53,332 bases of DNA from Chloroflexota bacterium (GCA_021372725.1 JAJFTV010000091.1:1-53332), one strand, 5' to 3'; counted from the first letter of the stretch, positions 13,343 through 23,678 are shown. Notes: generated by a model from the letters alone, not told the origin. Program-made: numbers and translations.

Positions 13343-16111
13343 TTATTTAAATTCATAATAATACTTACTTAGCACATCCTCGGCGGGTTTGGCGCGAATG
13401 GAAGCCGTCTCATCTTCTGGCAGATCATAATAATGATAGGTGTAATCGATCGTGCCGCCTACCCATGACCTGTCCACGATCACCTGGAAGAATGCCTCCA
13501 TGATATTTGCCTGCTCTATAACATCTACAACTGATGCCGGATCATCAGCATCCCATGGGGCATCACCAGTACCACCATTCGCAGAGTTATCGACGCTATC
13601 GTATGTAAATTGAACTATTACCGGTTTTTGATACTTATCCGATAGTGGTTTTGCGTATTGATCGAACTTCTTCCCCAAAGCCTGTTCGATTTCCTGGACG
13701 GAAGCGTTTCTAGAAACATTCAAAGTCACCCCCATATCAAACGGGGTGATCAGCACATAATCAGCCAACCCGGGAAAATCATAGAGTGAATAATGCGCTG
13801 CACTGACAACAAGAGATCCACTATATTGTTCCTTCACTTTGCCAATCAATTCTTGCATCTTTTGATCAAAGGTACTGATATACGCTGTATCCTCGAAACC
13901 CTCTTCACCAAGGAATGTCTGAAATCCTGGTCCAGGAAGGAGAAGCATTTCTGCACCAGTTTGTTCAGCAACTTTAGCGTTATACAAATAAAATTTCTCC
14001 GCTTCCTCAAGCCACTGATCCCACCATACATTGGAATGTGCTCCCCATAGATCGTTCCCATCGGTGGTCATTTCCATATTGAATTGAGGCAATATAAACA
14101 CTTTCATCCCCATGGAATGAGTCATATCGATAGAGTCAACCAGATCTTCAGTTGGTGTAAGGACAGTTGTAGCTTTTATCGGTGAGGATTCGACTTCAGG
14201 TAAAGGATTGATCTGACCATAACTCCAAATGGAACTTAACGTCACGTACTCGGCATTCAAGCTCTCGATGCTTTCCAGAGTGGATTTAAATGATGCCAAG
14301 TATTCCGGATCCCATAGATCATCAGGATAAACCGCTCTCACAAATTCTCTGGAAAACGTAGTGGGGATATCCACCCAGGAAAGAACTGCATCGTTAATGG
14401 TTTGTCCATCATATGCCATGTTCAGGGTTCTGGTCTCACCTTCAGAACTCGCCAAGCTGCCTCTGGTATACCGATAATTTACCTCTTTTGCTGAATCAAA
14501 AGGCACTGTAGCTTCCCACATCCAAGGATTGGTCGGCACTTGTGTCATTTTGATTGCGTTTATGTCTGAATCTGAACCCAGTTCTGCAACATCCCCTATC
14601 AGGTAAACGACATCATTATCAGGAGTATTTAGAGGAACAGTCACTCGGAATGTGGCATTAATAGGAGTTCCATCTTCCGGTACGACTGCCAGAGGTGACC
14701 ACCGCCAGCGCTCAACCACATCATCTACTGTAATGTCTTGATCAGTGGCAGAAATCGTTCTATAAACATCGTCAGGTTCCAACCTTTCCTGTCCCATCCG
14801 CCCAATGTGGTATTTATATTCATTCTCTTCCCCGGGCCACATAAAACAAGTGATGGTCCATTGGGTATCACTTACTTTATCCATCGCCAGGGACGGGCCA
14901 CCAATTTCCACAAAAACAGTGGAAGTGGATGGTGTATTGACGGGCACTGTAACGTTAAAGGTCACCTTTACCTGATCCTGTTCTTTCCAGGAGGCAACTT
15001 TCTCATTACGGGTCGTATCTGCCTTTTCAACGATAAAACTTCGTGTCATGGGATACATAACAGGAGATTTTTCATCCCCCAGAAATGGAGTATTCAATGT
15101 ATAGACATATTGAATGTAACTGCCTTCATACAAATCAACCGTGGCGGAAAACTGATTATCAGTGATCTTGTTCATGAATACTTGTCGGGAAGGGGACCAG
15201 CGGGAAAACCCTTCATTCAGTTCTGGGCTCGGATATGACCCCATTTGATACACGTTGCCAACTAATCTAACCACCGCGTTCGTTGGTGTGTCATCAGGCG
15301 TCTCGACAATAAAGGTAACTGCTGCTTTCTGTGCAGGTTCGACTGCAAATTCAACATCACTGGTTTCATTCTGGTTGACTTGAACAACCTCGGAGGAATA
15401 CTTATAGTTTCCCAATCGAGTTAAAACCGTAACACGCTGCATGCCAGTGGGAACATCCTGCAATGAAAAACTGCCGTCGTAATTCGAAGCAAGATGGACA
15501 CCTCCAATCGAGACGATGGCATCCATTACAGGCTCGTTGGTAACACTGTCGGTAATCATTCCGCTGATCGTTCCAGTCAATGGAGTATTTGGGCTATCGT
15601 TCCACTGTGCCACAGTATCTTCGCTGGAAGAGGTTTCGGTGGAGACATACAGATAACGATACTGGATTGGAGTATCACCACTGAACTTTTCACGGGTTGC
15701 TTTTTGCTCCGCTCCTTCTTCGATGCCTCGGTCATAGACATAACGAATCATGGAGCCTTCATCAAGCTCAACTGAAGCTTTCCACGTCCCATCCCCATTG
15801 GAAACCATGGGGATGCGTTGGAGTTCCGCCCAGTCCCAGAAAGGCAACAGTACTAGATTTATCGTATCCCCTGATGGAGAATTCTCAGGAATGTGGACGA
15901 TAAATTCCACCCGCTTTTCTTTCGGGGTTGATACCGTCATTGAAATTTCTTCAGGTGTGGTTTCGATTTGTGTTGAGGTGGGAACCGGCGTTGCTGTGGA
16001 AACCACTGTCGATGTGGAAACCAGCGTTGATGTAGAAATCAATGTTGACGTAGGTGATGCGCATCCGGCAAGCAGAATGACAACCAAAAGAATAAATAAG
16101 TACTTTTTCAT
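13343..16111 (-). CDS. Large modular lipoprotein with starch-binding-like and glycoside-hydrolase-like domains
   Basis: A 922-residue surface protein. It starts with a type II signal and lipobox (LLAGC, C17) and a Ser/Thr/Pro-rich linker. Then come repeated CBM20-like beta modules: VEFIVHIPENSPSG (about 70), VTFIVETPDDTP (about 265), VTFNVTVPVNTP (about 378) and ATFRVTVPLNTP (about 482). Each contains the typical VxLVGdvxxLG and W-x-A-T/S-V-x-L strands. A carboxypeptidase-regulatory-like domain (GTISGMITDSVTNEP) lies near 178-260. The last 330 residues look like a TIM-barrel glycosidase of the GH113/GH5 sort (AEYVTLSSIW, GMKVFILPQF, VIVQFTYDS, WVGGTIDYTYHYYD), but I could not name the catalytic acids. 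Function: probably binding and cleaving an external polysaccharide. It is transcribed alone from the operator-bearing promoter at 16309-16337. Confidence 0.75.
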   Translation of the reverse strand: MKKYLFILLVVILLAGCASPTSTLISTSTLVSTSTVVSTATPVPTSTQIETTPEEISMTVSTPKEKRVEFIVHIPENSPSGDTINLVLLPFWDWAELQRIPMVSNGDGTWKASVELDEGSMIRYVYDRGIEEGAEQKATREKFSGDTPIQYRYLYVSTETSSSEDTVAQWNDSPNTPLTGTISGMITDSVTNEPVMDAIVSIGGVHLASNYDGSFSLQDVPTGMQRVTVLTRLGNYKYSSEVVQVNQNETSDVEFAVEPAQKAAVTFIVETPDDTPTNAVVRLVGNVYQMGSYPSPELNEGFSRWSPSRQVFMNKITDNQFSATVDLYEGSYIQYVYTLNTPFLGDEKSPVMYPMTRSFIVEKADTTRNEKVASWKEQDQVKVTFNVTVPVNTPSTSTVFVEIGGPSLAMDKVSDTQWTITCFMWPGEENEYKYHIGRMGQERLEPDDVYRTISATDQDITVDDVVERWRWSPLAVVPEDGTPINATFRVTVPLNTPDNDVVYLIGDVAELGSDSDINAIKMTQVPTNPWMWEATVPFDSAKEVNYRYTRGSLASSEGETRTLNMAYDGQTINDAVLSWVDIPTTFSREFVRAVYPDDLWDPEYLASFKSTLESIESLNAEYVTLSSIWSYGQINPLPEVESSPIKATTVLTPTEDLVDSIDMTHSMGMKVFILPQFNMEMTTDGNDLWGAHSNVWWDQWLEEAEKFYLYNAKVAEQTGAEMLLLPGPGFQTFLGEEGFEDTAYISTFDQKMQELIGKVKEQYSGSLVVSAAHYSLYDFPGLADYVLITPFDMGVTLNVSRNASVQEIEQALGKKFDQYAKPLSDKYQKPVIVQFTYDSVDNSANGGTGDAPWDADDPASVVDVIEQANIMEAFFQVIVDRSWVGGTIDYTYHYYDLPEDETASIRAKPAEDVLSKYYYEFK

Positions 16112-16250
16112 AGTGTTACTCCCAATTATGCGAGATATTTTGATACTTAATCTTATTTAAATTTGTTCTTAATTTAGTGCGAATATTTGGGGCTATTACA
16201 AGTCTTCCCGGATAAAAAAATTGCATCAATAATTTTAGATTGCATATTTG

Positions 16251-16288
16251 TTGGTTGAACCAATAAAAAATGAAATATTGGTTAACCA
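16251..16288. promoter_or_regulatory. Two LacI-type operator palindromes
   Basis: A perfect 13-bp palindrome TTGGTTGAACCAA (16251-16263) and a 10-bp palindrome TGGTTAACCA (16279-16288) have centres about 27 bp apart. Both lie directly downstream of the predicted transcription start near 16302, a classical roadblock position. The TGGTTnAACCA shape is typical of LacI/GalR-family operators controlling carbohydrate genes. No LacI gene is in the window. Confidence 0.6.
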
Positions 16289-16308
16289 TGCCAATATCCA
16301 AAAAAAGA

Positions 16309-16337
16309 ATTATAGATAAGTACATACTACTTGTCAA
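16309..16337 (-). promoter_or_regulatory. Consensus sigma-70 promoter of the modular lipoprotein
   Basis: The minus strand reads TTGACA (16332-16337), a 17-nt spacer, then TATAAT (16309-16314): a perfect consensus. The predicted start near 16302 gives a leader of about 190 nt before the ATG at 16111. The spacer itself contains a small dyad, AAGTA and TACTT. Confidence 0.85.
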
Positions 16338-16526
16338 TAGAAAACCAGACGGGAACGTTCGCTGTCAAAGCATCGCATTGGCCGTTATTTCAAATGGAAA
16401 ACTGGACACCGCTTTGCCAAGTGAAAAAAGGTTTTTGTATAGTGTTGCTGTCGCGCCCTGTCATTGGCCAATGTTACTTCTTTTAGCCTTAAAACCCGCC
16501 GGCTCAATTCATAAACCCTGGTGAAC

Positions 16527-16556
16527 GAAAGAACCTGCCGCATGGCAGGTTCTTTC
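16527..16556. terminator. Perfect 13-bp hairpin in a gene-free stretch
   Basis: GAAAGAACCTGCC (16527-16539) pairs perfectly with GGCAGGTTCTTTC (16544-16556) around a 4-nt loop. It is probably a rho-independent terminator for the WD-like lipoprotein gene ending at 16890 on the minus strand. The region 16112-16889 otherwise holds only the promoter and operators described; short reading frames in it look random. Confidence 0.55.
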
Positions 16557-16889
16557 AAAAAGGGTGAGAAAAGGAGGAAATCAATCGTCAACCATGGTTT
16601 TCAGCAAATTTCAACCAATAAGAATAATTTGCATTCACTGAATAACCCTGATTATGTATCAAGTGTACTATTGCAAAGATTGGGTGATAATTGACTTAAG
16701 GAATAAACTGTGCTGAATTTCTTCACCGTTATCTTCATACGATTGTCACAAGAGTTGTGATAAGGATATGCGGATAATAAGCCACACAATCATCAGGCCG
16801 ATGGAATCCTCCACCAGCCAGAGAATAATCTTCCGGGTCGGAGACATTAACCTGGAATCTGGTTTGTATTGGATTATGACAGATTATTA

Positions 16890-19049
16890 TTATTCAGTAA
16901 CCTGAAACATCTGTATCGAATTATCAGCGCCCAGGATGAGAAGAGTCCGCCCGTCTGAAGTAAATCCAGTTTGGGCCGGCATGGCCACCTGCCCTTCATA
17001 ATGCTGCAACAATGCCCCTGTTGAAGCACCCCAAATATAGACGTCACCGTATAAATCGATGGTGACGATGGCGCTTCCGTCAGGCGTATAGACCACATCC
17101 ATCACCTCTGCCGGATAGCCGGTAATTTCCAGGGTTCGGATACGTTTCTGCTGTTCAAGATCGATAAAATAAACCAGATTATCCTGTTCGTAGCGAACCT
17201 GCGACCGGTAACCGGCTACGGCTGCATACTTTGAATCAGGTGAGATGGCGAGATCATTTACATAGCCGGTTTCAATGTAAGTGACTTTTCGCCCGGTTTT
17301 GGCATCCAGCAGATTAATCCCCATATCCTGTACATCGGTCACCATGGAATGGCCATCCGGTGAATAGGAAAAGGTATTGAAAGCCGTCAATGCATGTTTC
17401 TGGCTTACGGTTCCAAGATCCCACACAAATAATTCTCCATCACTCATTGAAGCAATCCAGTTTCCATCCGGGGAATACTGGAGCTTTGTAATGGGTTTGA
17501 TATGTTGTGTCGACAACCGGAGTACTTCTACACCGCTATCAACTTCCCAGACAATAATACGGGTATTGTCCAATACTGCGGCGACGGTTTTCCCATCCGG
17601 TGAGAAGACCGGTGAGTTGAAGTAAACCGCTGTTTCAATTTTCAGATTGCGGATGATTTCACCCGTGAGAAGGTCAATGATGTCGATGGATCGAAGATCT
17701 GACGCAGTGCGGGCGATGATCGCAGAGGTGGGCGAAGCCGAAAAACCGCTTTCGTGCTGGTGATTGATCACCTTCAGGTCTTCATATACCCATTCATCAT
17801 GAATATTCTGCAGCGACAGATTTTCCACCTGGGTGGAAAACAATACTTCCCCGGTGGCAGCATCCCATACCTTTACGCTCCCGTCGGCTGCTGCGGATGC
17901 ATACTTCAACCCGTCTGCCGAAGACGACAGGCTGACGACGGCTGCCGGGTGGGCTGCAATCTGGTCTTGCAGAAAACCGTATGTATACCGGTCACCAAAT
18001 CGAAAGTTGATAAACATCACCTGCCCGGAAGCGGTGCCGGCCAGAATGGTCGAACCATTCTCCAGAAATGCATAAGTGGATGTATCCAGGCTGAGGTCGA
18101 CGGTATCCAGCAAAGCTCCATCAGAAACACGCCACAGATAGAGATATTGCATTCCACGCAGACCGCCCGAAACGCGTGTTGCCAATGCAGCGACATACTG
18201 GCCATCGGGTGAAAAATCCAAATCGAAGACCTCTCCGGGCAAACCCTGCAAGCCTGTCAGAAAACGCCCGCGGGTTACATCCCACAGGCGGATCTGGTAA
18301 TTCACCTTTGAATCGATGCCTGAATTGAGGAATGTCTTTCCGTCAGATGAGACAGCCACCTGCATGGCTCCAAACGGAAAGGCAAGGCCGTTATTGGTTT
18401 GCAGCTTTTCGCCGGTGGTGGTATCCCACACAAATGTTTGATCGAAATTATCCAAGGCAGCCAGGAGCGTCCCGTTACTGGATAAGGCTACGGCACGGGT
18501 ATTATTGACGATGGGAAGCGCTTCTCCCATCACTTTCCCGCTTCCGGCATCCCAGTGTCTGACCGTCCCGCCGCGTGTGCTGGTAATGATTTGCGTCCCG
18601 TCATCCGAATAGACAGCCTTGTTATATACATGATCGGTGGGAACTTCCCAGGACAGGCTGCCGGTGGATACATCATAGGCCATCAGTGCAGCAGAGGTAA
18701 GAACCACCACCTGGGCAGCATCGGGTGCGAGTGCAACAGCAACCAGTGCTCCTCCGCCAAGCCGGCCGGTATAAGCTAAATGACCCACCGATTCGGATGA
18801 AATGACCGGTGGTGTACTGGTGGGCGGCAGGGTAGGCATGATGGTTTCAGTGGGCGTGGGCGGTTCGGTCGCAGTATTTGTCAGGGAAGGCCGCGGGGTT
18901 GGCAGGGATGTTTCGGTTGCCAGGGCGGGTGCCGTATCAGTCACTGCAGCAGTCTGCTCAACGGCAGGCGAGGCTGTTTGAACAGCAGGCTGGCAGGCTG
19001 TAAGGAAGGAAATGATCAAAATAATGGCAAATGATATCGTTCTCTTCAT
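16890..19049 (-). CDS. WD40-like beta-propeller lipoprotein
   Basis: A 719-residue lipoprotein. ATG 19049 is chosen because GGAG lies 8 nt upstream and the protein then begins MKRTISFAIILI with lipobox FLTAC (C19). The longer frame would bury this signal. A Thr/Pro-rich linker runs to about residue 80. The rest is built of WD-type blades with recurring SPDGK/Q and VWDxxTG motifs, for example VKVWDAATGEVLFS, FSPDGKTVAAV and YSPDGNWIASM, enough for two seven-bladed propellers. Such proteins usually scaffold protein or ligand interactions outside the cell. No enzymatic motif was seen. A single-gene unit, as far as can be seen. Confidence 0.82.
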   Translation of the reverse strand: MKRTISFAIILIISFLTACQPAVQTASPAVEQTAAVTDTAPALATETSLPTPRPSLTNTATEPPTPTETIMPTLPPTSTPPVISSESVGHLAYTGRLGGGALVAVALAPDAAQVVVLTSAALMAYDVSTGSLSWEVPTDHVYNKAVYSDDGTQIITSTRGGTVRHWDAGSGKVMGEALPIVNNTRAVALSSNGTLLAALDNFDQTFVWDTTTGEKLQTNNGLAFPFGAMQVAVSSDGKTFLNSGIDSKVNYQIRLWDVTRGRFLTGLQGLPGEVFDLDFSPDGQYVAALATRVSGGLRGMQYLYLWRVSDGALLDTVDLSLDTSTYAFLENGSTILAGTASGQVMFINFRFGDRYTYGFLQDQIAAHPAAVVSLSSSADGLKYASAAADGSVKVWDAATGEVLFSTQVENLSLQNIHDEWVYEDLKVINHQHESGFSASPTSAIIARTASDLRSIDIIDLLTGEIIRNLKIETAVYFNSPVFSPDGKTVAAVLDNTRIIVWEVDSGVEVLRLSTQHIKPITKLQYSPDGNWIASMSDGELFVWDLGTVSQKHALTAFNTFSYSPDGHSMVTDVQDMGINLLDAKTGRKVTYIETGYVNDLAISPDSKYAAVAGYRSQVRYEQDNLVYFIDLEQQKRIRTLEITGYPAEVMDVVYTPDGSAIVTIDLYGDVYIWGASTGALLQHYEGQVAMPAQTGFTSDGRTLLILGADNSIQMFQVTE

Positions 19050-19371
19050 GATAATTACTCCAAGCGCAATCAAATCTGAAAATTGAAAATTCGACGAATT
19101 CGCCGATATTGCCCGGCCGGTAAGGCTACAAGAACCAGGCCCATTGCGACTGTTTGGGAGTATCGCCAGGCAGCGTGGTAACTGGATTATACCCAAACTA
19201 AACCTTCAGATCAACAACGATGCCACGAGACTTGCACTGATTAATTCGATCAGAAGCATCCGGGTCGTAGAAATTATGACAGGCATCGATACCCTACGAA
19301 TGGGGTTTTGATAAATGGATTAACGGTTAGAATAGATAAATCTTTGGGATTATGGATAATGGAGTGGAACG

Positions 19372-20208
19372 ATGAAACAATATGCAAACAAACTGGTTCT
19401 GATTACCGGCGGTTCCAGTGGTATTGGCCTGGCATTGGCAAAAAAACTTTCCTCGCTGGGCGCCAATGTATGGATTTTGGCCCGCAGCGCTGCCCGCCTG
19501 GAAAAGGCCATGGAAGAAATCAGAGCAGCCGGCATACACTCCGATCAAACCTTTGGCAGCCTGAAATGTGACATCACCCAACGGGAACTCCTGGAGGACA
19601 CACTCCGGCAATTTATGGCCGAGAACGATGTACCGGATCTGCTGATCAATGCAGCCGGTTATGCCTATCCCCAAACCTTTCTGAATATCCCGCCCGAGAT
19701 CTTTTCCAATCAGATGGATGTTAATTATTTTGGAAGTGTTAATACCATCCGTTCCATTCTGCCTGCCATGCTGGAACGAAATAGCGGGTACATCGTGAAT
19801 ATCTGCAGCACTGCAGGATTTCTTACTTTCTATGGCTTTACAGCGTATAGTGCTTCAAAATTTGCGCTGCGAGGATTTACCGATGCACTGCGCTCCGAGT
19901 TGAAAATGACGGGCGTCTCCATCTCGCTTTGTTTTCCACCCGATACCGATACCCCGGGTCTTGAAACTGAAAACAAGGTAAAACCCGAGGTCACCAGAAT
20001 TGTATCGAGCGTGGGAGGATTGGCCAAACCTGAAACCGTTGCAGATTCGATTTTGCGGGGTATCAGCAAAAATCAATATCTTATTCTGAGCGGTTTTGAA
20101 AACAAGGTATTCTACCGGGGTGTCAATTTGCTCGGCAAATTGATTTACCCGGTTATCGATGCGATGGTTGCTTCAGCGGTTAAAAAGACCCGGAAGAAAA
20201 CTGACTAG
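19372..20208 (+). CDS. Short-chain dehydrogenase resembling 3-ketodihydrosphingosine reductase
   Basis: A 278-residue SDR. It has the cofactor motif TGGSSGIG (12-19), NAAG (near 89-92), the catalytic Ser region ICSTAG, and YSASK (Y about 160, K about 164). The region FGFTAYSASKFALRGF-like and especially PPDTDTPG plus the downstream KPE-V--T pattern are hallmarks of eukaryotic KDSR and its bacterial relatives. KDSR reduces 3-ketosphinganine with NADPH in sphingolipid synthesis. Whether this organism makes sphingolipids cannot be told here, because no serine palmitoyltransferase is in the window. It is convergent with pyrH, with 11 nt between stops. Confidence 0.82.
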   Translation: MKQYANKLVLITGGSSGIGLALAKKLSSLGANVWILARSAARLEKAMEEIRAAGIHSDQTFGSLKCDITQRELLEDTLRQFMAENDVPDLLINAAGYAYPQTFLNIPPEIFSNQMDVNYFGSVNTIRSILPAMLERNSGYIVNICSTAGFLTFYGFTAYSASKFALRGFTDALRSELKMTGVSISLCFPPDTDTPGLETENKVKPEVTRIVSSVGGLAKPETVADSILRGISKNQYLILSGFENKVFYRGVNLLGKLIYPVIDAMVASAVKKTRKKTD

Positions 20209-20219
20209 CAAAAGGATTG

Positions 20220-20954
<735 letters not shown>

Positions 20955-21011
20955 TTATTTCAGATGGTAATGTGGTTGAAAATCTCACCATCCCATATTG
21001 TCTCTTAAGTC

Positions 21012-21049
21012 AAAAAAAGCGTCTGTGGTGCAAAGTGCAGCACAAACGC
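21012..21049 (-). terminator. Rho-independent terminator after tsf
   Basis: On the minus strand GCGTTTGTG (21041-21049) pairs with CACAGACGC (21019-21027) with one mismatch and is followed by seven T residues (21012-21018). It should end the rpsB-tsf transcript before pyrH. Confidence 0.75.
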
Positions 21050-21064
21050 CTCTTTGTCCTGTTA

Positions 21065-21093
21065 CCCTCCCCGTTGGCTGGGGAGGGATTTTT
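21065..21093 (+). terminator. Second hairpin in the tsf-pyrH gap
   Basis: CCCTCCCC (21065-21072) pairs with GGGGAGGG (21080-21087) and is followed by ATTTTTG on the plus strand. No plus-strand gene ends here, so it may act as an anti-interference block or as part of a tandem terminator with the neighbouring hairpin. Confidence 0.5.
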
Positions 21094-21159
21094 GACAGGG
21101 TGTTGGATTGTATAGAATCGACTTCGAAAACATGCCACAGGGTTGATCATATCATTGAT

Positions 21160-21765
21160 TTACTCTTCAGAAGCTTCACCCAGTGACCAACGGGAAAAGC
21201 GCCTGATGATGACATTTTCACCCAGGGCTGCGATGTTTTCATTCAGCAAATCCTGGATTGTCTTTGCGTCATCGCGGATATAGGATTGACGTAACAGAAC
21301 GGTTTCGTCTTTGTATTTTTTCAGTGCGCCGTCTACTATACGGGGCAAAATGCTCTCGGGTTTTCCTTCTTCGCGGGCCTTGGCAGAGGCAATTTCTGCC
21401 TCATGATCCAGATCAGCCTGGGGGATATCCTCTTCCCGGATATACAAAGGTGAAGATGCCGCAATTTGAAGAGCAACTTCATGCGCGAACTTGCGGAATG
21501 CTTCTGAACGGCCCACAAAATCGGTTTCGCTGTTGACTTCAACCATTACACAAACGCGTCCATCACCGTGAGAATACAGGTCGATTACACCTTCCGAGGC
21601 TTTACGGCCGGAGCGTTTGGTTGCTGTTGCCAGGCCTTTTTCACGGAGGATGTCCAGCGCTTTATCCATGTCGCCACCGGTTTGTTCAAGAGCATTTTTG
21701 CAATCCAGAATTCCTGCGCCTGTTGTTTCTCGTAATTTCTTAATCATCTCTGTAGATACTGCCAT
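21160..21765 (-). CDS. tsf: Elongation factor Ts
   Basis: EF-Ts recycles EF-Tu by GDP/GTP exchange. The N-terminal UBA-like domain (STEMIKKLRETTGAGILDCK) and the signature TDFVGR with FRKFAHEVALQIA are clear. At 201 residues it is the short form, with one core subdomain instead of two, as in several non-proteobacterial lineages. It sits 51 nt after rpsB on the minus strand, and the two form the usual ribosomal operon. Confidence 0.97.
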   Translation of the reverse strand: MAVSTEMIKKLRETTGAGILDCKNALEQTGGDMDKALDILREKGLATATKRSGRKASEGVIDLYSHGDGRVCVMVEVNSETDFVGRSEAFRKFAHEVALQIAASSPLYIREEDIPQADLDHEAEIASAKAREEGKPESILPRIVDGALKKYKDETVLLRQSYIRDDAKTIQDLLNENIAALGENVIIRRFSRWSLGEASEE

Positions 21766-21816
21766 TTTAAAATCCCTTCAAGTGTGTTATGCAAGACTCC
21801 GGGTTTATTACCCTGT

Positions 21817-22821
21817 CTACTCCTGATTGGTATCCGATACAATATCGTCAGACGCGATTGTTTCGGTTATTTCGGTTTCATCGACGGTTTCTGCTTCTTC
21901 AGTCGCTTCGACTTCTTCAGTCGTTTCAACTTCTTCAGTCGTTTCGGCTTCTTCAGTTACTTCGATTTCTTCCTCATCCTCTTCTTCACTCAGTAATTTG
22001 TGTGAACTCAGCTTGGCAAGGGTAGCTGCTCCCAGCAAATCCTCGTCTTCCAGCTCTTCCTCAACCAAAGATACAGCGGGGCTAAATACAGGGGCGCGTT
22101 CTGCTTCAGTTTCAGTCAGAAGATCTTCATCCTTGCGCAGGCCTTTGCCTTCGATGACTGCATCGGCAATTTTTCCAACCAGCAGTTTGATGGCACGAAT
22201 CGCATCATCGTTGGATGGAATCACATAATCGACATTGCGGGGATCGCAGTTTGTATCCACCAGGGCAATGACAGGAATTTCCTTGAGGTTCGCTTCGTGA
22301 ACTGCCGTATCTTCATGGGTGACATCCACGACAAAGAGAAGATCAGGAACACGATTCATCGTCCGCAGACCACTCAGACGGGTATTAAGGCGTTTGATTT
22401 CCCGCTCGATCAACAGGCCTTCCTTTTTGGTCAGTCGATAGACTTCACCGGTTTCAAACATGCGTTCCAGCCGTTCGAGTTCGCGGATGCGCTGTTGGAT
22501 GGTAAGCCAGTTGGTCAGAATACCACCCAGCCAGCGTTCGGTGACGTATGGCATTCCGCAGCGTGTGGCTTCTTCCTGGATGGTTTCCTGGGCCTGCCGT
22601 TTTGTACCCACGAACAAAACAACTCCACCCTGGGCAACGGTATCGCGAACAAGCTCGTAGGCGGTGGTTAAAGCCTTTACTGTCTGCTGGAGATCGATAA
22701 TATGAATCCCATTGCGTTCAGTAAAAATGTAAGGCTTCATCAAGGGATGCCATTTATTGGTTCGATGCCCAAAGTGGACACCACTTTCCAATAAGGCCTT
22801 CATGGAAATAATTGTGGACAT
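21817..22821 (-). CDS. rpsB: 30S ribosomal protein S2 with long acidic tail
   Basis: A small-subunit protein of 334 residues. ATG 22821 is chosen because AAAGGAG lies 6 nt upstream and the product then starts [20 protein letters not shown], the normal S2 start. The S2 core ends near residue 228 ([13 protein letters not shown]). About 105 extra residues follow, rich in Glu and Thr, with E-E-V-E-T-T type repeats encoded by an 18-bp tandem repeat. Such acidic S2 extensions occur in some lineages but have no established function. The leader upstream holds a small hairpin near 22877-22897 that could be a regulatory element. Confidence 0.96.
   Translation of the reverse strand: MSTIISMKALLESGVHFGHRTNKWHPLMKPYIFTERNGIHIIDLQQTVKALTTAYELVRDTVAQGGVVLFVGTKRQAQETIQEEATRCGMPYVTERWLGGILTNWLTIQQRIRELERLERMFETGEVYRLTKKEGLLIEREIKRLNTRLSGLRTMNRVPDLLFVVDVTHEDTAVHEANLKEIPVIALVDTNCDPRNVDYVIPSNDDAIRAIKLLVGKIADAVIEGKGLRKDEDLLTETEAERAPVFSPAVSLVEEELEDEDLLGAATLAKLSSHKLLSEEEDEEEIEVTEEAETTEEVETTEEVEATEEAETVDETEITETIASDDIVSDTNQE
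21894..21965 (-). repeat. Four 18-bp tandem repeats inside rpsB
   Basis: Four copies of CTTCTTCAGTCGTTTCRA (plus-strand reading) lie at 21894, 21912, 21930 and 21948. They encode the TTEEVE-like hexapeptide repeats of the acidic S2 tail. The unit length is a multiple of three, so changes in copy number would keep the frame. Confidence 0.85.
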
Positions 22822-23116
22822 TTTATTCTCCTTTGCGTTTGTCCTCCGCTTTTCAGGTTTCTTTTCCCACACTGTTTTGCCCCCAAACAGCACGCAGGGA
22901 AGTTCATGGAAAGCGTGTGAAATAATGGCTTCCCGCCAGGATTGGCAAGAGCCGGTAAAGTATATCACAGCCTGTGGGAAGCTGTCCAATGTTTATCATA
23001 AAAGATTCCACAGACGATATCCGCTGTAAATTGTGACACGAACTCTGTATGGGTGACCCAATAAGAAAAATATTGAGTAAAATTGAATTGCTATAGTGTA
23101 CACTTTGGAGACTATC

Positions 23117-23500
23117 ATGACTTCCGATAATCAAGACAGGAAAATAACATCCAAAACCGACCGCTTCCGGATAGTGGGAAATTATGTCCTGGGGTATCTG
23201 TTTTTTGCTATCTTCCTGTTTCTGCTGGTTTTTTTGTTGTTTAGAATCAGGGCGAATGTGATCCAGATTGCCTTCTTGCTGGGGAACAATGAAGTTAAGG
23301 TAAAAGGAATTTCAAATCTTGCAGTACTGTTCAGCGCCATTATCATGCTGGCCGGTATTGTGTTTAGCGAAGACTATCTCCGAAAGGGTATCGCTCAAAA
23401 CAGGATGTGGAAACACATCCTGCGAATATTTATTGTCACAGGTTCGGCTATTCTTGTTTCATTGGGTTTGTATTACGCACTGATGTTGATTTTCGGCTGA
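23117..23500 (+). CDS. Small three-helix membrane protein of unknown function
   Basis: A 127-residue protein starting at ATG 23117, with TTGGAG 6 nt upstream; an earlier in-frame GTG-type start has no binding site. Three hydrophobic segments are visible (about 22-46, 69-86 and 101-123), with a basic cytoplasmic N-terminus. No family was recognised. It is transcribed toward a terminator hairpin at 23621-23649 and is convergent with the Flp pilin gene. There is no hint of function from its neighbours. Confidence 0.6.
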   Translation: MTSDNQDRKITSKTDRFRIVGNYVLGYLFFAIFLFLLVFLLFRIRANVIQIAFLLGNNEVKVKGISNLAVLFSAIIMLAGIVFSEDYLRKGIAQNRMWKHILRIFIVTGSAILVSLGLYYALMLIFG

Positions 23501-23620
23501 GATCATCCTGGCGTAACTTTCCTCGTTGTCACGCTTTCAGCATGGATTCTTTGGTTGGCCCTGTATTACCTGGCAACGTGGACAATCTTATGATGCCCCT
23601 CGCTGAATATCAGCCCAATC

Positions 23621-23649
23621 GAAAAGACTCCTTTATCAGGAGCCTTTTC
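23621..23649. terminator. Bidirectional terminator
   Basis: GAAAAG-CTCCT (from 23621) pairs with AGGAG-CTTTTC (to 23649) around TTATC. It lies between two convergent genes and has A-rich and T-rich flanks, so it can serve both. Confidence 0.6.
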
Positions 23650-23678
23650 TGTATGATCGTTGATGAAGTAATGAATAA

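Noticed and set aside
16270..16591. Short frames on both strands in the large gap after the modular lipoprotein
   Set aside because: They overlap the promoter and operators, lack ribosome sites and show no family similarity.
21894..21965. 18-bp repeats considered as a CRISPR or satellite
   Set aside because: They lie inside rpsB, are contiguous without spacers and encode a repeating acidic peptide.
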